The notes beneath the pieces were generated by a model. It was not told where the DNA came from, ran no database searches, and saw only the letters and a list, made by a program, of their open reading frames with translations. DNA of 64,000 nt from PZPK01 sp965230795 (lineage in GTDB: Bacteria; Pseudomonadota; Gammaproteobacteria; Pseudomonadales; Oleiphilaceae): contig OZ246020.1 of NCBI GenBank assembly GCA_965230795.1, forward strand, positions 2,666,001-2,730,000, written 5' to 3'. Below are positions 8,976 to 18,222 of the stretch, in pieces. Each line of letters begins with the position of its first letter. Position 1 is the stretch's first letter. The translations under genes were made by a program, and so were the position numbers.

Positions 8976-10045
8976 GCACCGCAACGTAACAGTATCTTGC
9001 CTTCCTGAGCCTCACTCGAAGCCTGCAAGGCCTGTTTGTATTCCGTGAGGCCATAGATTCCCGAGATAGGCTTTTCAAACACACCAGCTTTGGTGAGCTT
9101 CTTGAGTTCACGAAGAAGACTGAGTTTTTTCAGAAGACTCTTGCCCGCCATCCAGTTGCCGGCAAAGAAGCCCGAGATATGAGCGTTCGGCGTCATTAGA
9201 TCCCGGGAAAACAATTGCGCCGTGTGACTGGCCAGGGTCCCGTAAACCAACAAATGCCCATTCAGGGTCAAGCAGGATTGCATGGCATCCAGCGTCTCTC
9301 CGCCAATGCAGTCCATGGCATAGTCAACGCCACGTCCTGCTGTGATTTCTGCTACCGCGCTTTGAATGTCCACCTGATCGGTCTCAATCACCGCATCAGC
9401 GCCCAAGCGTTTCAGCGCATCACTATGACGATTATTGCGAACGATACACAGGGTTTTAAACTCGTAATACTTGCCCATACGGACTACGGTTTTTGACAGG
9501 GATGAACCGCCGGCGCTCAGCAATACCGTACCGCCACGGTGCACTCGCAGAACGTGTTTTACCATCGCCAAAGCTGACAATGGATTAACCATATACATGG
9601 CGGCCTGATGATCATCAACACTGTCATCCAGGGGCACTGCCTGCTTGGCATCCACCACGGTGCACTCCTGCCAACTACCGCTTGGAGGGCCCGCAAATAC
9701 CGCCACCCTTTTGCCCTGCAATCGCCTCGCAAGCAAACCGCCACCACAGGCTTCCACGATGCCGACACCTTCACCTCCCAATGTATAGGGAAATCCAGCG
9801 TGCACTTTCTTGCGATCAGGGTCAAAGGCCGGTTGCTCATTGGCCCGGTACTCAGGTCGATTCCAGATCAGGCGCTCCAGTGCCTGATGATAATCCCCCC
9901 GAATATAGTTCCAGTCAGAGGGATTGACGGCCGCATAGAGCATACGTACCCGCACCTCACCGTGCCCGGGCTCAGGCAACTCGACATCACTTAAACGGAC
10001 ACTGGACCCATCGTCACTGAACTGATCTATCTGGATTGCTTTCAC
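8972..10045 (-). CDS. Zinc-free medium-chain alcohol dehydrogenase/quinone oxidoreductase-like protein
   Basis: This MDR-superfamily oxidoreductase has 357 residues. The N-terminal GroES-like domain shows VRMLYAAVNPSDWNYIRGDY and GGEGVGIVEACG. The Rossmann domain shows VLLSAGGSSLSKTVVRMG, and GRGVDYAMDCIGGETLDAM and LVYGTLA follow. No zinc-ligand set is evident, which suggests the quinone-reductase/trans-enoyl reductase side of the family. A longer open frame exists upstream, but I chose the GTG at 10045 because GGGGAG lies upstream and the fold starts right there (KAIQIDQFSDDG). It converges on the aldehyde dehydrogenase. The substrate is unknown. Confidence 0.8.
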   Translation of the reverse strand: MKAIQIDQFSDDGSSVRLSDVELPEPGHGEVRVRMLYAAVNPSDWNYIRGDYHQALERLIWNRPEYRANEQPAFDPDRKKVHAGFPYTLGGEGVGIVEACGGGLLARRLQGKRVAVFAGPPSGSWQECTVVDAKQAVPLDDSVDDHQAAMYMVNPLSALAMVKHVLRVHRGGTVLLSAGGSSLSKTVVRMGKYYEFKTLCIVRNNRHSDALKRLGADAVIETDQVDIQSAVAEITAGRGVDYAMDCIGGETLDAMQSCLTLNGHLLVYGTLASHTAQLFSRDLMTPNAHISGFFAGNWMAGKSLLKKLSLLRELKKLTKAGVFEKPISGIYGLTEYKQALQASSEAQEGKILLRCGA

Positions 10046-10191
10046 CTTCCATGTCTCCCCAATGCGGCTTATGATAGTCCGTGCATTATGCAGCAAAGAG
10101 GCCTTCAGGAAACCTCTTGTTTGGACGTGGAATGTGTCAGGCCTTCGCTTCCTTGTCAGCTCACTATCACTGGAATAATAGGAGACAGAGA

Positions 10192-10617
10192 ATGTCGAAG
10201 ACTCAGCGCCTGAAAGCCCAATGCCTGTGCCAGCAGGTGGCATTTGAAACGGAAGTGAGCACCACAGTGGGTGTTTGCCACTGCGGTATGTGCAGAAAAT
10301 GGGGAGGCGGCCCTCTCTTCGCTGTGGATTGTGGCACCGGCTTGCACTTCGAAGGCCAGGAAAACATTTCCGTTTACGATTCGTCAGAGTGGGCACAACG
10401 CGCTTTTTGCAAGCACTGCGGCACGCATCTGTACTACCGACTGAAACACAATGACGAGTTTGTGGTACCAGCAGGATTGTTTGATGATCAGACTCACTTT
10501 GTCCTGGAAAGCCAGATCTTCATCGACAAAAAGCCCGCCTATTATCACCTCGGCAACGACACCCGCTCGATGACTGAAGCTGAAGTTTTCGCGAAGTATG
10601 CGCCGCCAACGACATAG
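10192..10617 (+). CDS. GFA (glutathione-dependent formaldehyde-activating)/CENP-V family protein
   Basis: This 141-residue zinc-binding GFA-fold protein shows the cysteine pattern QCLCQQ, VCHCGMCRKW and FCKHCGTHLYY, which binds two zincs in family members. The ATG at 10192 is preceded by GGAGA. An in-frame upstream extension has no ribosome site and no family similarity. It stands alone between a dehydrogenase and an unknown gene. Members are often annotated as aldehyde-activating enzymes, but most have no proven activity. Confidence 0.85.
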   Translation: MSKTQRLKAQCLCQQVAFETEVSTTVGVCHCGMCRKWGGGPLFAVDCGTGLHFEGQENISVYDSSEWAQRAFCKHCGTHLYYRLKHNDEFVVPAGLFDDQTHFVLESQIFIDKKPAYYHLGNDTRSMTEAEVFAKYAPPTT

Positions 10618-10626
10618 TGGTTGTTA

Positions 10627-11241
10627 TCAGAGTTGTCCCAGACTCATCATCAGGAATCCACTGAAAGCCGCGTTAGATGGAGAAAGCGAGGGATCGACCT
10701 GGGCTTTCATGGCATGGATATGATCGCGATAGTCAGCATAAAAGGACCAGGCGGGCTTTGACTGATATTTAGGGACGTTCAGCTCAAAGTACTCCACGAC
10801 GCCCTTTACGGTGGTGGGCTTCATAAAGACCTCATCATCAGGTTTATGATATGCAGATACCACACTGATCAGCGGCCATTTGGCCAGTTTGCAGGGCGCG
10901 AGCAGATCCACCATACGGCAGAATCCTTTTTCACTATTGCCATGCAGACGCTCTCGCAGTGCCAGACACAAATCTTCCAGTTCATGGGGGGGCGTCGTTT
11001 TGAGATGATCACGAAACCGCGTCTTCTCGAACACCGATACCATGGATGAGCGCGATACCAGTTTCTGCAGGTTTTCAGTGATCTCGACTGGTCGTCGAAA
11101 TCGCGCCTTTACAAAGTGAGTCTGGGCAAACTCAATGAGCTGCTCCATCTTGTGTTTTTTTCCGATCGCCAGCATATCCGGATGCTGAAAACCGCCAGGA
11201 TAGCGGTTCATGAACGCCTGCTCAGCGTATTTAAGCTTCAT
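10627..11241 (-). CDS. Conserved hypothetical protein, about 204 residues
   Basis: I do not recognise the family. The protein is hydrophilic with no signal peptide or membrane segment. It is rich in charged helices (KKHKMEQLIEFAQTHF, TENLQKLVSRSSM) and has the phrase WPLISVVSAYHKPDDEVFMKP near its middle, where a DUF-type core is likely. The start is unsure: ATG at 11241 gives MKLKYAEQ; an in-frame TTG lies 24 bases upstream at 11265. A GGGAG sits between the two, unusually far from the ATG. It converges with the GFA gene. Confidence 0.65.
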   Translation of the reverse strand: MKLKYAEQAFMNRYPGGFQHPDMLAIGKKHKMEQLIEFAQTHFVKARFRRPVEITENLQKLVSRSSMVSVFEKTRFRDHLKTTPPHELEDLCLALRERLHGNSEKGFCRMVDLLAPCKLAKWPLISVVSAYHKPDDEVFMKPTTVKGVVEYFELNVPKYQSKPAWSFYADYRDHIHAMKAQVDPSLSPSNAAFSGFLMMSLGQL

Positions 11242-11403
11242 TGAATTCAATTGCCAATCTCCCAAGAAATCTATTGCCTTGGAGGCTATTAAAGAGTGAT
11301 GATCCCTGCGCTACGCTATGTTAGTTTCAGGGTTTTTAACCCGTGCCGAACGCTTTACCGTATTAATTGTCGTGATAAATGATGTGCCAGATAGAGAAAC
11401 CAT

Positions 11404-12954
11404 ATGTCCTTAAAAGATGAATCACAAGATCATAAGCTAACCCTGAGAAATCTTCGAACCAGTGATTTCGAAGACATCAAATGCATCATGGACAAGGTCT
11501 ACCCAGGCCTGATGGGTGGCAGCTGGACCACGAAACAGTACAAGGCGATGTTGAAAGCCTTTCCGGAAGGCCAGATCTGTATTGAGGACAATGGTGTTGT
11601 CGTGGCCGCTGCATTTGCAGTTATTGTAGATTACGACAAATTCGGCGACGAACACACCTATGACGAGATCACTGGAAACGCCTACCTGACCACCCACGAT
11701 CCTAAAGGTGACGTACTTTACGGTGTCGACGTATTTGCCGATCCGGAATACCGGGACATGCGGCTGGGCCGACGCCTCTACGAAGCACGCAAGGAACTCT
11801 GCCAGAACCTTAATCTGCGCGCCATCGTTGCAGGCGGCCGCATTCCCAACTACAAGGACCATGCGGCCGATATATCGCCACAACAATATATCGAAGCGGT
11901 AAAACGCAAGGAAATCTACGATCCTATTCTAACCTTTCAGCTCAACAACGACTTTGAAGTAAAGCGGGTATTAAAAGGCTACCTTCCGGAAGATAAACAA
12001 TCCCGTGGTTATGCCACGCTGCTGGAGTGGATCAACCTCTATTATGAACCCAAAGGTCCCAAACTATTCGGCGCTCAAAAAACCACAGCACGAATCGGCT
12101 GCGTGCAGTGGCAGATGCGGGAAATGAACAGCGTGGAAGAGTTGATTCAGCAGGTGGAGTATTTTACCGACGCCCTGGCAGACTACCGCTGCGACATCGC
12201 CTTGTTCCCGGAATTTTTCAATGCACCTCTAATGGGTCTTGAGGAACATACCAATGCTGTTGAAGCCATTCGCTTTCTGGCGGGTTTTACCGAGCAGATT
12301 CTCGATGCCATCCAACAGCTCGCCGTTAGCTACAATATCAACATCATTGCCGGCTCCATGCCCGTCATAGAGGAAGACGAACTCTACAATGTAGCCTACC
12401 TCTGCAAGCGGGATGGCACCATGGAAACCCAGTACAAGCTCCATCCCACACCCCATGAAAAGAAAGACTGGGTGATGCGCGGCGGACAGGATCTGAAAAT
12501 TTTCGATACCGATTTTGGCCGCATCGGCATCCTCATCTGCTATGACGTGGAATTTCCCGAACTCTCGCGCCTCCTCAGTGAAGAAGAGATGCAGATCCTC
12601 TTCGTGCCGTTCTGGACTGATACCAAAAACGGTTACCTGAGAGTACGACGCTGCGCCCAGGCCCGTGCGATTGAAAACGAATGCTACGTGGCCATAGCAG
12701 GCAGTATCGGCAACCTGCCGAAAGTGGATAGCGTTGATATTCAATATGGTCAGACTGCGGTGTTCTCACCCTCGGACTTTGCCTTCCCCCACGATGCCAT
12801 CATGGCTGAAACAACACCCAATACGGAGATGACCCTGATCGTGGACGTTGACCTGGATAAGCTACAAACGCTTCAAAACGAGGGTTCGGTGAGAAACTAT
12901 CTGGACCGGCGGCGCGATTTGTACCGCGTGCAATGGGTGGGAGAAGAAGACTAA
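11404..12954 (+). CDS. GNAT acetyltransferase - nitrilase (carbon-nitrogen hydrolase) fusion
   Basis: This two-domain protein has 516 residues. Residues ~12-200 are a GNAT-type acyltransferase (VFADPEYRDMRLGRRLYEAR is the acetyl-CoA pyrophosphate loop region). Residues ~225-500 are a nitrilase-superfamily amidohydrolase with Glu in ALFPEFF, Lys in TQYKLHP and Cys in ILICYDVEFPE as the expected Glu-Lys-Cys triad. The architecture is like Bacillus YhcX, whose substrate is not firmly known to me. Stand-alone gene with its own upstream spacer. The fold assignment is secure; function beyond amide hydrolysis plus acyl transfer is open. Confidence 0.88.
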   Translation: MSLKDESQDHKLTLRNLRTSDFEDIKCIMDKVYPGLMGGSWTTKQYKAMLKAFPEGQICIEDNGVVVAAAFAVIVDYDKFGDEHTYDEITGNAYLTTHDPKGDVLYGVDVFADPEYRDMRLGRRLYEARKELCQNLNLRAIVAGGRIPNYKDHAADISPQQYIEAVKRKEIYDPILTFQLNNDFEVKRVLKGYLPEDKQSRGYATLLEWINLYYEPKGPKLFGAQKTTARIGCVQWQMREMNSVEELIQQVEYFTDALADYRCDIALFPEFFNAPLMGLEEHTNAVEAIRFLAGFTEQILDAIQQLAVSYNINIIAGSMPVIEEDELYNVAYLCKRDGTMETQYKLHPTPHEKKDWVMRGGQDLKIFDTDFGRIGILICYDVEFPELSRLLSEEEMQILFVPFWTDTKNGYLRVRRCAQARAIENECYVAIAGSIGNLPKVDSVDIQYGQTAVFSPSDFAFPHDAIMAETTPNTEMTLIVDVDLDKLQTLQNEGSVRNYLDRRRDLYRVQWVGEED

Positions 12955-12976
12955 ATCGACAATATTTGCCCTGGGG

Positions 12977-13726
12977 CTACTTTAAACCATGTCGGGTAAG
13001 GATTTTTTCATAATCACCACTCAGTTTAATGTTGGCCAGCCCCCGATTAAATGCTTCCAGAAGCCGGAGATGTTCCGGCGCTTTTTTGGAAAACATAACG
13101 TACTGGGCTTCTACCTGAATGGGTGGCTCAATCCATTCCAGTCGCGTTATAAGATGTGGCGCGTTGGAAGCCATCAGAAATCGGGCAACGTAACGATCAA
13201 TCAGAGCCAGATCGATGTGCGACTGCGCCAGCTTTCTCAGGTTCTGCTCATCTGAAGTGACTTTCTGCAATTTCAATGACAGGGAATCAAACTCTGGAGG
13301 GTTGGCATATCCCCGCACGACTCCGATCCGGTAAGGCAACAAATCCGCCAGGCTTTTAAATCGAATGTCTTCCCCTTTGCGTTTAAAAAACACCACCTCG
13401 TTGGCAGGCAGCGGGGCTGAGAACACAAACAGCTCTTCCCGCTCCGGACGATACCAGGCGGAGAACAAACCATCATAGCGCCCTTCTGACGCCCACTTAT
13501 ACGCGCGGGCCCAGGGCAGCTGTTCGACATTGACGCCGTAACCCTCATGAGCGAAGGCTGCCCTGATCAGAGCAGTAAGCGGACCACCTTCGGGAAGTTC
13601 GTCGCTGTAAAAAGGAGGGTAATGCACCGTGGCCAGATTAACCTGGGCGAGCGGATCCTCTTGCGACCACAGTGGAAATGCAAGCATCAAACCATGTGCT
13701 AAAAGCATGATTCGAAGTGGATTCAT
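12977..13726 (-). CDS. Periplasmic solute-binding protein (SBP_bac_3 family), orphan
   Basis: This 249-residue protein has an N-terminal signal peptide (MNPLRIMLLAHGLMLAFPLWSQ) and an SBP_bac_3 fold: VNLATVHYPPFYSDELPEGGPLT, then LPWARAYKWASEGRYDG, then RIGVVRGYANPP. The ATG at 13726 has GGAG 11 bases upstream; the longer frame lacks one. No ABC permease or ATPase is nearby, so it may be a sensor or an orphan binding protein of the kind common in marine gammaproteobacteria. A relative lies at 22172-22996 with the same LPWARAYK motif. Confidence 0.8.
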   Translation of the reverse strand: MNPLRIMLLAHGLMLAFPLWSQEDPLAQVNLATVHYPPFYSDELPEGGPLTALIRAAFAHEGYGVNVEQLPWARAYKWASEGRYDGLFSAWYRPEREELFVFSAPLPANEVVFFKRKGEDIRFKSLADLLPYRIGVVRGYANPPEFDSLSLKLQKVTSDEQNLRKLAQSHIDLALIDRYVARFLMASNAPHLITRLEWIEPPIQVEAQYVMFSKKAPEHLRLLEAFNRGLANIKLSGDYEKILTRHGLK

Positions 13727-13867
13727 CAAAGCGACTCCATTGGCATGCCGTCCCGGGCCTTCAAGCGTTGAGCGTATAGTTGCGTGTTTGCGCGAGCGAA
13801 ACTGAATCGTCAAGGTGTATCCTGACGAAACCCTCGTTGCGCCCCGTCTGAATGGTACGGATCATTT

Positions 13868-14122
13868 CTAGTGATCCGATGCATCACCAAAGAATGCGCT
13901 GATATAGTCGTCCACGATATCACTGGCCGGTGTATCAGGGGGAGGAGGAACTTCATGCGGAAATCGTAACTGTTGGCTGAGCTTCTCTTCCGCGTTTTGC
14001 GTTTGCTCCCTACGAAAACTCTTGTAATGCTGGCGAATCTGTATCATCAGCAGCACGATCAAAGCAACAACCATTACTTCCAATGATCGTACGGACCAGA
14101 GCTGAGAAAAGATATCCAACAT
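13868..14122 (-). CDS. Small membrane-anchored hypothetical protein
   Basis: This 84-residue protein has one N-terminal membrane helix (VMVVALIVLLMIQI, residues ~16-30), then a basic charged stretch and a proline-rich, acidic tail (PPPPDTPASDIVDDYISAFFGD). I do not recognise a family. Its ATG overlaps the stop of a possible upstream reading frame as TAATG, which suggests coupled translation. Composition looks protein-like rather than random. Confidence 0.55.
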   Translation of the reverse strand: MLDIFSQLWSVRSLEVMVVALIVLLMIQIRQHYKSFRREQTQNAEEKLSQQLRFPHEVPPPPDTPASDIVDDYISAFFGDASDH

Positions 14123-14319
14123 TACCGCATCACTTTGGGCTCAATCGCCACGCTTTTGAGAAAGGAGTAACAGCCTCCCAACAGCATTGTATTCAAGGAT
14201 GGGTACAATCTGTCTGAAGACTTGTCCAAAGGAGTACTGTTCCAAAAAGCGCCGCATTTTACGGTAATTGGTGCATGAAACCAGCCCATATCACAATCCG
14301 TTGCAATCTTTCTACACAA
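14122..14319 (-). CDS. Possible small ORF coupled to the downstream membrane protein (doubtful)
   Basis: The frame ends in TAATG, overlapping the start of the 84-residue gene by one base. It reads protein-like (for example DKSSDRLYPSLNTMLLGGCYSF). No ATG start is visible: the listed start is a TTG at 14319, and the open frame continues upstream in sense (SLREGVALCRKIATDCDMGW) to a stop near 14353, where CTG could also start. It may be the 3' remnant of a longer gene. No family recognised. Confidence 0.3.
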   Translation of the reverse strand: MCRKIATDCDMGWFHAPITVKCGAFWNSTPLDKSSDRLYPSLNTMLLGGCYSFLKSVAIEPKVMR

Positions 14320-14493
14320 CGCAACGCCCTCACGCAGCGATTTTTGACCATAGATCTACCCACAAGCATAGCAGTAAATGCTCTGAGTGCTTGTGTTTTG
14401 GCTGTAAAGTCAGTATTGATAAACCAATCCAATCGTTGCTGTTATGCGTAGTAGGCCCAATGACAAACCTAAAAACAAAAACAGGGAAGTCCT
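14320..14493. other. Intergenic spacer before the amidase gene
   Basis: Together with the doubtful small ORF this makes a ~370-base divergent region. I see no tRNA, clear terminator or strong promoter; a GGGAAG ribosome site for the amidase lies at its + strand end. Confidence 0.4.
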
Positions 14494-15942
14494 ATGCTCT
14501 ACCAATCTGCAACCACACTAACCCAAGCCCTGATCAAGCGCGATATTAGCTGCGACGAATTGATACGGCTTCACCACCAGCAGATTGACCGTATCAATCC
14601 TGCTCTGAACGCGCTGGTCTACGAGAATCGAGACGATGTATTACGACAGGCTTCTCTCGTCGACGCCAATCTGCTGAGGCAATCGTCGATGCGTCCTTTA
14701 ATGGGCGTACCGGTGACCGTGAAAGAAAGTTTTCACATGCGTGAGTTTCCGACCTCAGTTAATTATCCCCCCTTACAAAAATTCTATCCGCAACAGGATT
14801 CCGTACTGGTTAAACGCCTCAGAAAGGCCGGCGCCATCATTTTAGGTAAAACCAACGTTCCCACCTTGCTGGCTGACTCCCAAACCTTTGGGCCGCTATT
14901 TCCCACTTGCAACAATCCTTTTGATATCAGTCGCAGCCCGGGTGGCAGCACCGGTGGCGGCGCTGCAGCGGTTGCTTCAGGCTTGAGTACATTGGAAATT
15001 GGCAGTGATATTGCCGGCTCAATCCGAAACCCTTCCCATTACTGCGGATTGTTTGGCCTGAAACCCACTCAGAATGGTCATGTGCAGGATGGCCACGTGC
15101 CGCCTCTTCCAAACCGCAATACCGGTTATCTCGACATGAACAGCACCGGTCCGCTGGCAAGAACCATGGCAGATATCAGGCTTGCATGGGAAGTATGCTA
15201 TTCCCCTCGCTGGGAATACCTGAAGTATCTTCCTGTTCAAAGGGACGAAAAAGAATACAGCAGCCTGCAAGACTTTCGTATCGGGGTTTATGACAGCATG
15301 ATCGGTATTCATGCTTCGAATAGCGTTAGCCAGGCTCTGGACAAAGTCACCAGCGCGATGACGTCGCAAGGTGCCAGCGTTCAGACCATCAAGCTGGATC
15401 CTCAACTTTGCCATCGTATTCTCAAGTTATGGGTCAAGTTGTTCGGTTTCGTTGTCGGCCAGGATTTTAGCTGGCCCATGCGACAGCTCCTGAAACTTAA
15501 ATTTGGCAAAGACCTGAAGGGCTCCAGGCTCGACGCGCACAGAGAACTCAAGCAGGGGCTAAGCCTGAATTTCCGTGAATTCAGCAAAGCCCTGCGGGAA
15601 CAGCAGGAATGCATCGCGGAATTCCTTCGCTTGTTCAGGGACTTTGACCTGCTTGTCGGGCCTGTGTCGGTCGGACCCGCCTTCGCCCACAACCCCAAAC
15701 ACCTGACAATCCCCATAGATGGTGAACGGATTAACTATGCCGACTACTGCTATGGCTTTGTCATGCCCTACAACGCCACTCGGCTGCCGGTGCTCAGTTT
15801 TCCAACCGGGCTGGACAACAATGGTTTGCCGGTAGGTTTGTCGGCAATTGCACCACACTTCTGTGAAGATCGCCTGATGCGCTTTGGTTCGATGATGGAA
15901 GCTCAGGGTTTCGGCTTTGTGCCACCCGAAAGGTTCAGCTAG
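14494..15942 (+). CDS. Amidase signature family hydrolase
   Basis: This amidase-signature enzyme of 482 residues hydrolyses a carboxylic amide with a Ser-cisSer-Lys triad. Lys is in PVTVKESFH, cis-Ser in SPGGSTGGGAAAVASG, and the nucleophile Ser 24 residues later in IGSDIAGSIRNPSHYCG, exactly the fatty-acid-amide-hydrolase spacing. GLFGLKPT follows. It has no GatB/GatC neighbours and is a stand-alone gene, so it is not the tRNA amidotransferase subunit. GGGAAG precedes the ATG. The substrate is unknown. Confidence 0.88.
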   Translation: MLYQSATTLTQALIKRDISCDELIRLHHQQIDRINPALNALVYENRDDVLRQASLVDANLLRQSSMRPLMGVPVTVKESFHMREFPTSVNYPPLQKFYPQQDSVLVKRLRKAGAIILGKTNVPTLLADSQTFGPLFPTCNNPFDISRSPGGSTGGGAAAVASGLSTLEIGSDIAGSIRNPSHYCGLFGLKPTQNGHVQDGHVPPLPNRNTGYLDMNSTGPLARTMADIRLAWEVCYSPRWEYLKYLPVQRDEKEYSSLQDFRIGVYDSMIGIHASNSVSQALDKVTSAMTSQGASVQTIKLDPQLCHRILKLWVKLFGFVVGQDFSWPMRQLLKLKFGKDLKGSRLDAHRELKQGLSLNFREFSKALREQQECIAEFLRLFRDFDLLVGPVSVGPAFAHNPKHLTIPIDGERINYADYCYGFVMPYNATRLPVLSFPTGLDNNGLPVGLSAIAPHFCEDRLMRFGSMMEAQGFGFVPPERFS

Positions 15943-16009
15943 CGAAGCATGCGATCCGCCTCCCTCACCCTCTGCTACACTTCCCTTTGACCGTCAAAGG
16001 AGGATAATC

Positions 16010-17515
16010 ATGACCAAGACCAGTATGTCTGCGCTGAGAATTGCCGTGTATTACGGCATATTTGCTGCGGTCTGGATCAGGTTTTCCGATATTGTCCTGC
16101 AGGCTACCGTCTCGAATGTCCAGATTCTCACCGAACTGCAAACCATCAAGGGCTGGTTATTCGTAATGGTCACCGCCGCCCTGTTGTTTCTTCTGGTAAG
16201 AAGAGGAATGAACACGATTGAAGAGCGTAATCGCCTGGATCGACTAACAGGTTTGCTCAATCACGAGATGTTCAAGTATGAAATTCAGCGCAAACTCAAT
16301 TATCTTGAAGGCACTCAGCACCTGGCCCTGATATATCTCGATATCGATGATTTTGCCGCACTTAATCAGAAACTGGGCCATGAAAAAGCTGATGAACTGC
16401 TCGCGGAATTTTCCCGCAATCTGCGACAACATTATAGCGCCAGTGTGGTGCTGGGACGCTTCCCACCCGATCAATTCGGCATCGCTCTGGTTACACATGA
16501 CCCACAAAGCGGGCTGGAACATTGCATTGGTGAATTGCGCCAGCTCTTTGATCGCACCATGCGCTTTCATCAACAGAGCGCCACCTGCTGCATTGGTGTA
16601 GCCGTCGGACCCGGTGACGGAAATCGGGCAAAAATGCTGATGTCCGCAGCCGCCGACGCTTTGCGTAAAGCCAAGCAAACTGACCGAGATTCACTACAGT
16701 TCTATAATCGGGAGCTCTCCGACCTCAAACAGAAACGGCTTGCCTTGCTCAAAGATCTCAAGGAGGCCTTGGCTTCCCAATCCCTTTCTGTTGTCTATCA
16801 ACCTCAATATGCGCTGAAAGACATGTCATTAAAAGGCGTGGAGGTTCTGGTGCGCTGGCAACATCCACAACACGGTTTCATTCCACCCGACCGTTTTGTA
16901 GAGATGGCGGAAGAAAACGGTCTGGTGCAGGACATCTCGGCTTTTGTGATCAAACAGGCGGAGAAGGAGCTGATGGAAGCGGAGCTGTTAGGGAGCGAAA
17001 TTCCCAGAGTTTCAATTAATATTTCTGCTCTGGAGTTCAACAAGGATGAGCTGATGGATTCCCTGATTAAAGCGGTCGAATCCACGCGTTTGCTCAAACA
17101 CCATCTGGTAATAGAAATCACCGAAACCGCGACGCTCAATAACATTGAAAAAAGTGCCGATTCGATTCGACGCCTCAAGACTCGCGGTATACAGTTTTCG
17201 GTAGATGATTTCGGAACAGGCTATACCTCGCTGGCCATGTTGAAAGACCTGCCCATTAATGAAATCAAGATTGACCGCTTTTTTGTCAACGACCTGGAAG
17301 CGGGTGGTCGCTCCCACACAATCATTGAAGCCATCATTGGCATGTCAAAGAGCTTTGGCGTCAACACCGTCGCCGAAGGCATAGAAACGCAAGAACAACT
17401 GGATCTGCTCAAACAAATGGGGTGCGATGAAGCTCAGGGTTACTACCTCGCGGTCCCGATGGATATCAGGAAACTCAAAACCCATCTGGCGCCGAGTATG
17501 GCAATCCAGCACTAG
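16010..17515 (+). CDS. Membrane GGDEF-EAL protein, degenerate GGDEF, probable c-di-GMP phosphodiesterase
   Basis: This 501-residue protein has two membrane helices (about 9-30 and 47-65), a GGDEF domain (~75-235) and an EAL domain (~245-495). The GGDEF signature reads PPDQF (152-156), so cyclase activity is unlikely. The EAL signature is EVL (278-280). The other catalytic motifs look intact: SINIS, IEITET, DDFGTGYTS, IKIDR, VAEGIET and QGYY. It therefore probably degrades c-di-GMP. The ATG at 16010 has a perfect AAAGGAGG site; an in-frame upstream extension overlaps the amidase 3' end and has no such site. Confidence 0.88.
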   Translation: MTKTSMSALRIAVYYGIFAAVWIRFSDIVLQATVSNVQILTELQTIKGWLFVMVTAALLFLLVRRGMNTIEERNRLDRLTGLLNHEMFKYEIQRKLNYLEGTQHLALIYLDIDDFAALNQKLGHEKADELLAEFSRNLRQHYSASVVLGRFPPDQFGIALVTHDPQSGLEHCIGELRQLFDRTMRFHQQSATCCIGVAVGPGDGNRAKMLMSAAADALRKAKQTDRDSLQFYNRELSDLKQKRLALLKDLKEALASQSLSVVYQPQYALKDMSLKGVEVLVRWQHPQHGFIPPDRFVEMAEENGLVQDISAFVIKQAEKELMEAELLGSEIPRVSINISALEFNKDELMDSLIKAVESTRLLKHHLVIEITETATLNNIEKSADSIRRLKTRGIQFSVDDFGTGYTSLAMLKDLPINEIKIDRFFVNDLEAGGRSHTIIEAIIGMSKSFGVNTVAEGIETQEQLDLLKQMGCDEAQGYYLAVPMDIRKLKTHLAPSMAIQH

Positions 17516-17527
17516 GAACTGGCCACG

Positions 17528-18130
17528 CTAGTTACTGTCACCCACCAGCGTTGCCTCTATTCGCTCTCTAAATTCTGCCAAACCCTGCTGGACCAGCTCA
17601 TAGGTCTTGTCGATATTTTCTTCGATCTCTCCTTCAAGAACGCCCAGACCATCGAGAATATCTTTGGCCTCGCCGAAGCCCTGATCAATTCCGGACGAAA
17701 TGACTTCAATAAAGCGATTGAGCTGCTCTTCATCACTTAAATCCGGATTATTCTGCCGATAGAGATCATAGAGATTCGTCGACAACCTGACGATGCGTTC
17801 CGCAGTAGCTTCCGGCGAAACGTCTAGCCCCTGTTCTGCGCCGCGCTCAATGGCATTTTCACCTAGCTCACCTTCAAGCTCCTTGTTGATCGCATCAATC
17901 GCCGCTTTATAGACCAGAGCCTGCGGCTCGTTTTTTGCGTTTAAATTGACTTCGTAGTTGGCTTGCAGAATGGAGGCGTTATAACTGCGCTTGCGGCTTT
18001 CAAAGGCATCGATCCCGGCATTGCCGGAGTCAGAAACCACTGCTTTTTCAGGTTGAGTACGTTCTGAATCGCCTGCTTTTCGGGAAGAACCGGAATCAAG
18101 CGTGTTTGGGTTAGATGGGATACCTGGCAT
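17528..18130 (-). CDS. DUF5610-like hypothetical protein
   Basis: This 200-residue hydrophilic, acidic protein has no signal peptide. A low-complexity Ser/Asp-rich N terminus (residues 1-45) is followed by a helical domain with KRSYNASILQANYEVNL, LVYKAAIDAINKEL and IDQGFGEAKDILDGLG, which I match to DUF5610. Such proteins occur in flagellated gammaproteobacteria but have no known function. GGGGAGG lies before the ATG. It converges with the GGDEF-EAL gene, 12 bases apart. Confidence 0.75.
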   Translation of the reverse strand: MPGIPSNPNTLDSGSSRKAGDSERTQPEKAVVSDSGNAGIDAFESRKRSYNASILQANYEVNLNAKNEPQALVYKAAIDAINKELEGELGENAIERGAEQGLDVSPEATAERIVRLSTNLYDLYRQNNPDLSDEEQLNRFIEVISSGIDQGFGEAKDILDGLGVLEGEIEENIDKTYELVQQGLAEFRERIEATLVGDSN

Positions 18131-18222
18131 GGGAACCTCCCCAATAAGGGATACAACTAAGAGTATTAATCCTTATCGGCAGAAAAGCCAGAATCTGAAG
18201 GCCCGCAGGAGTATCTGGCGTA

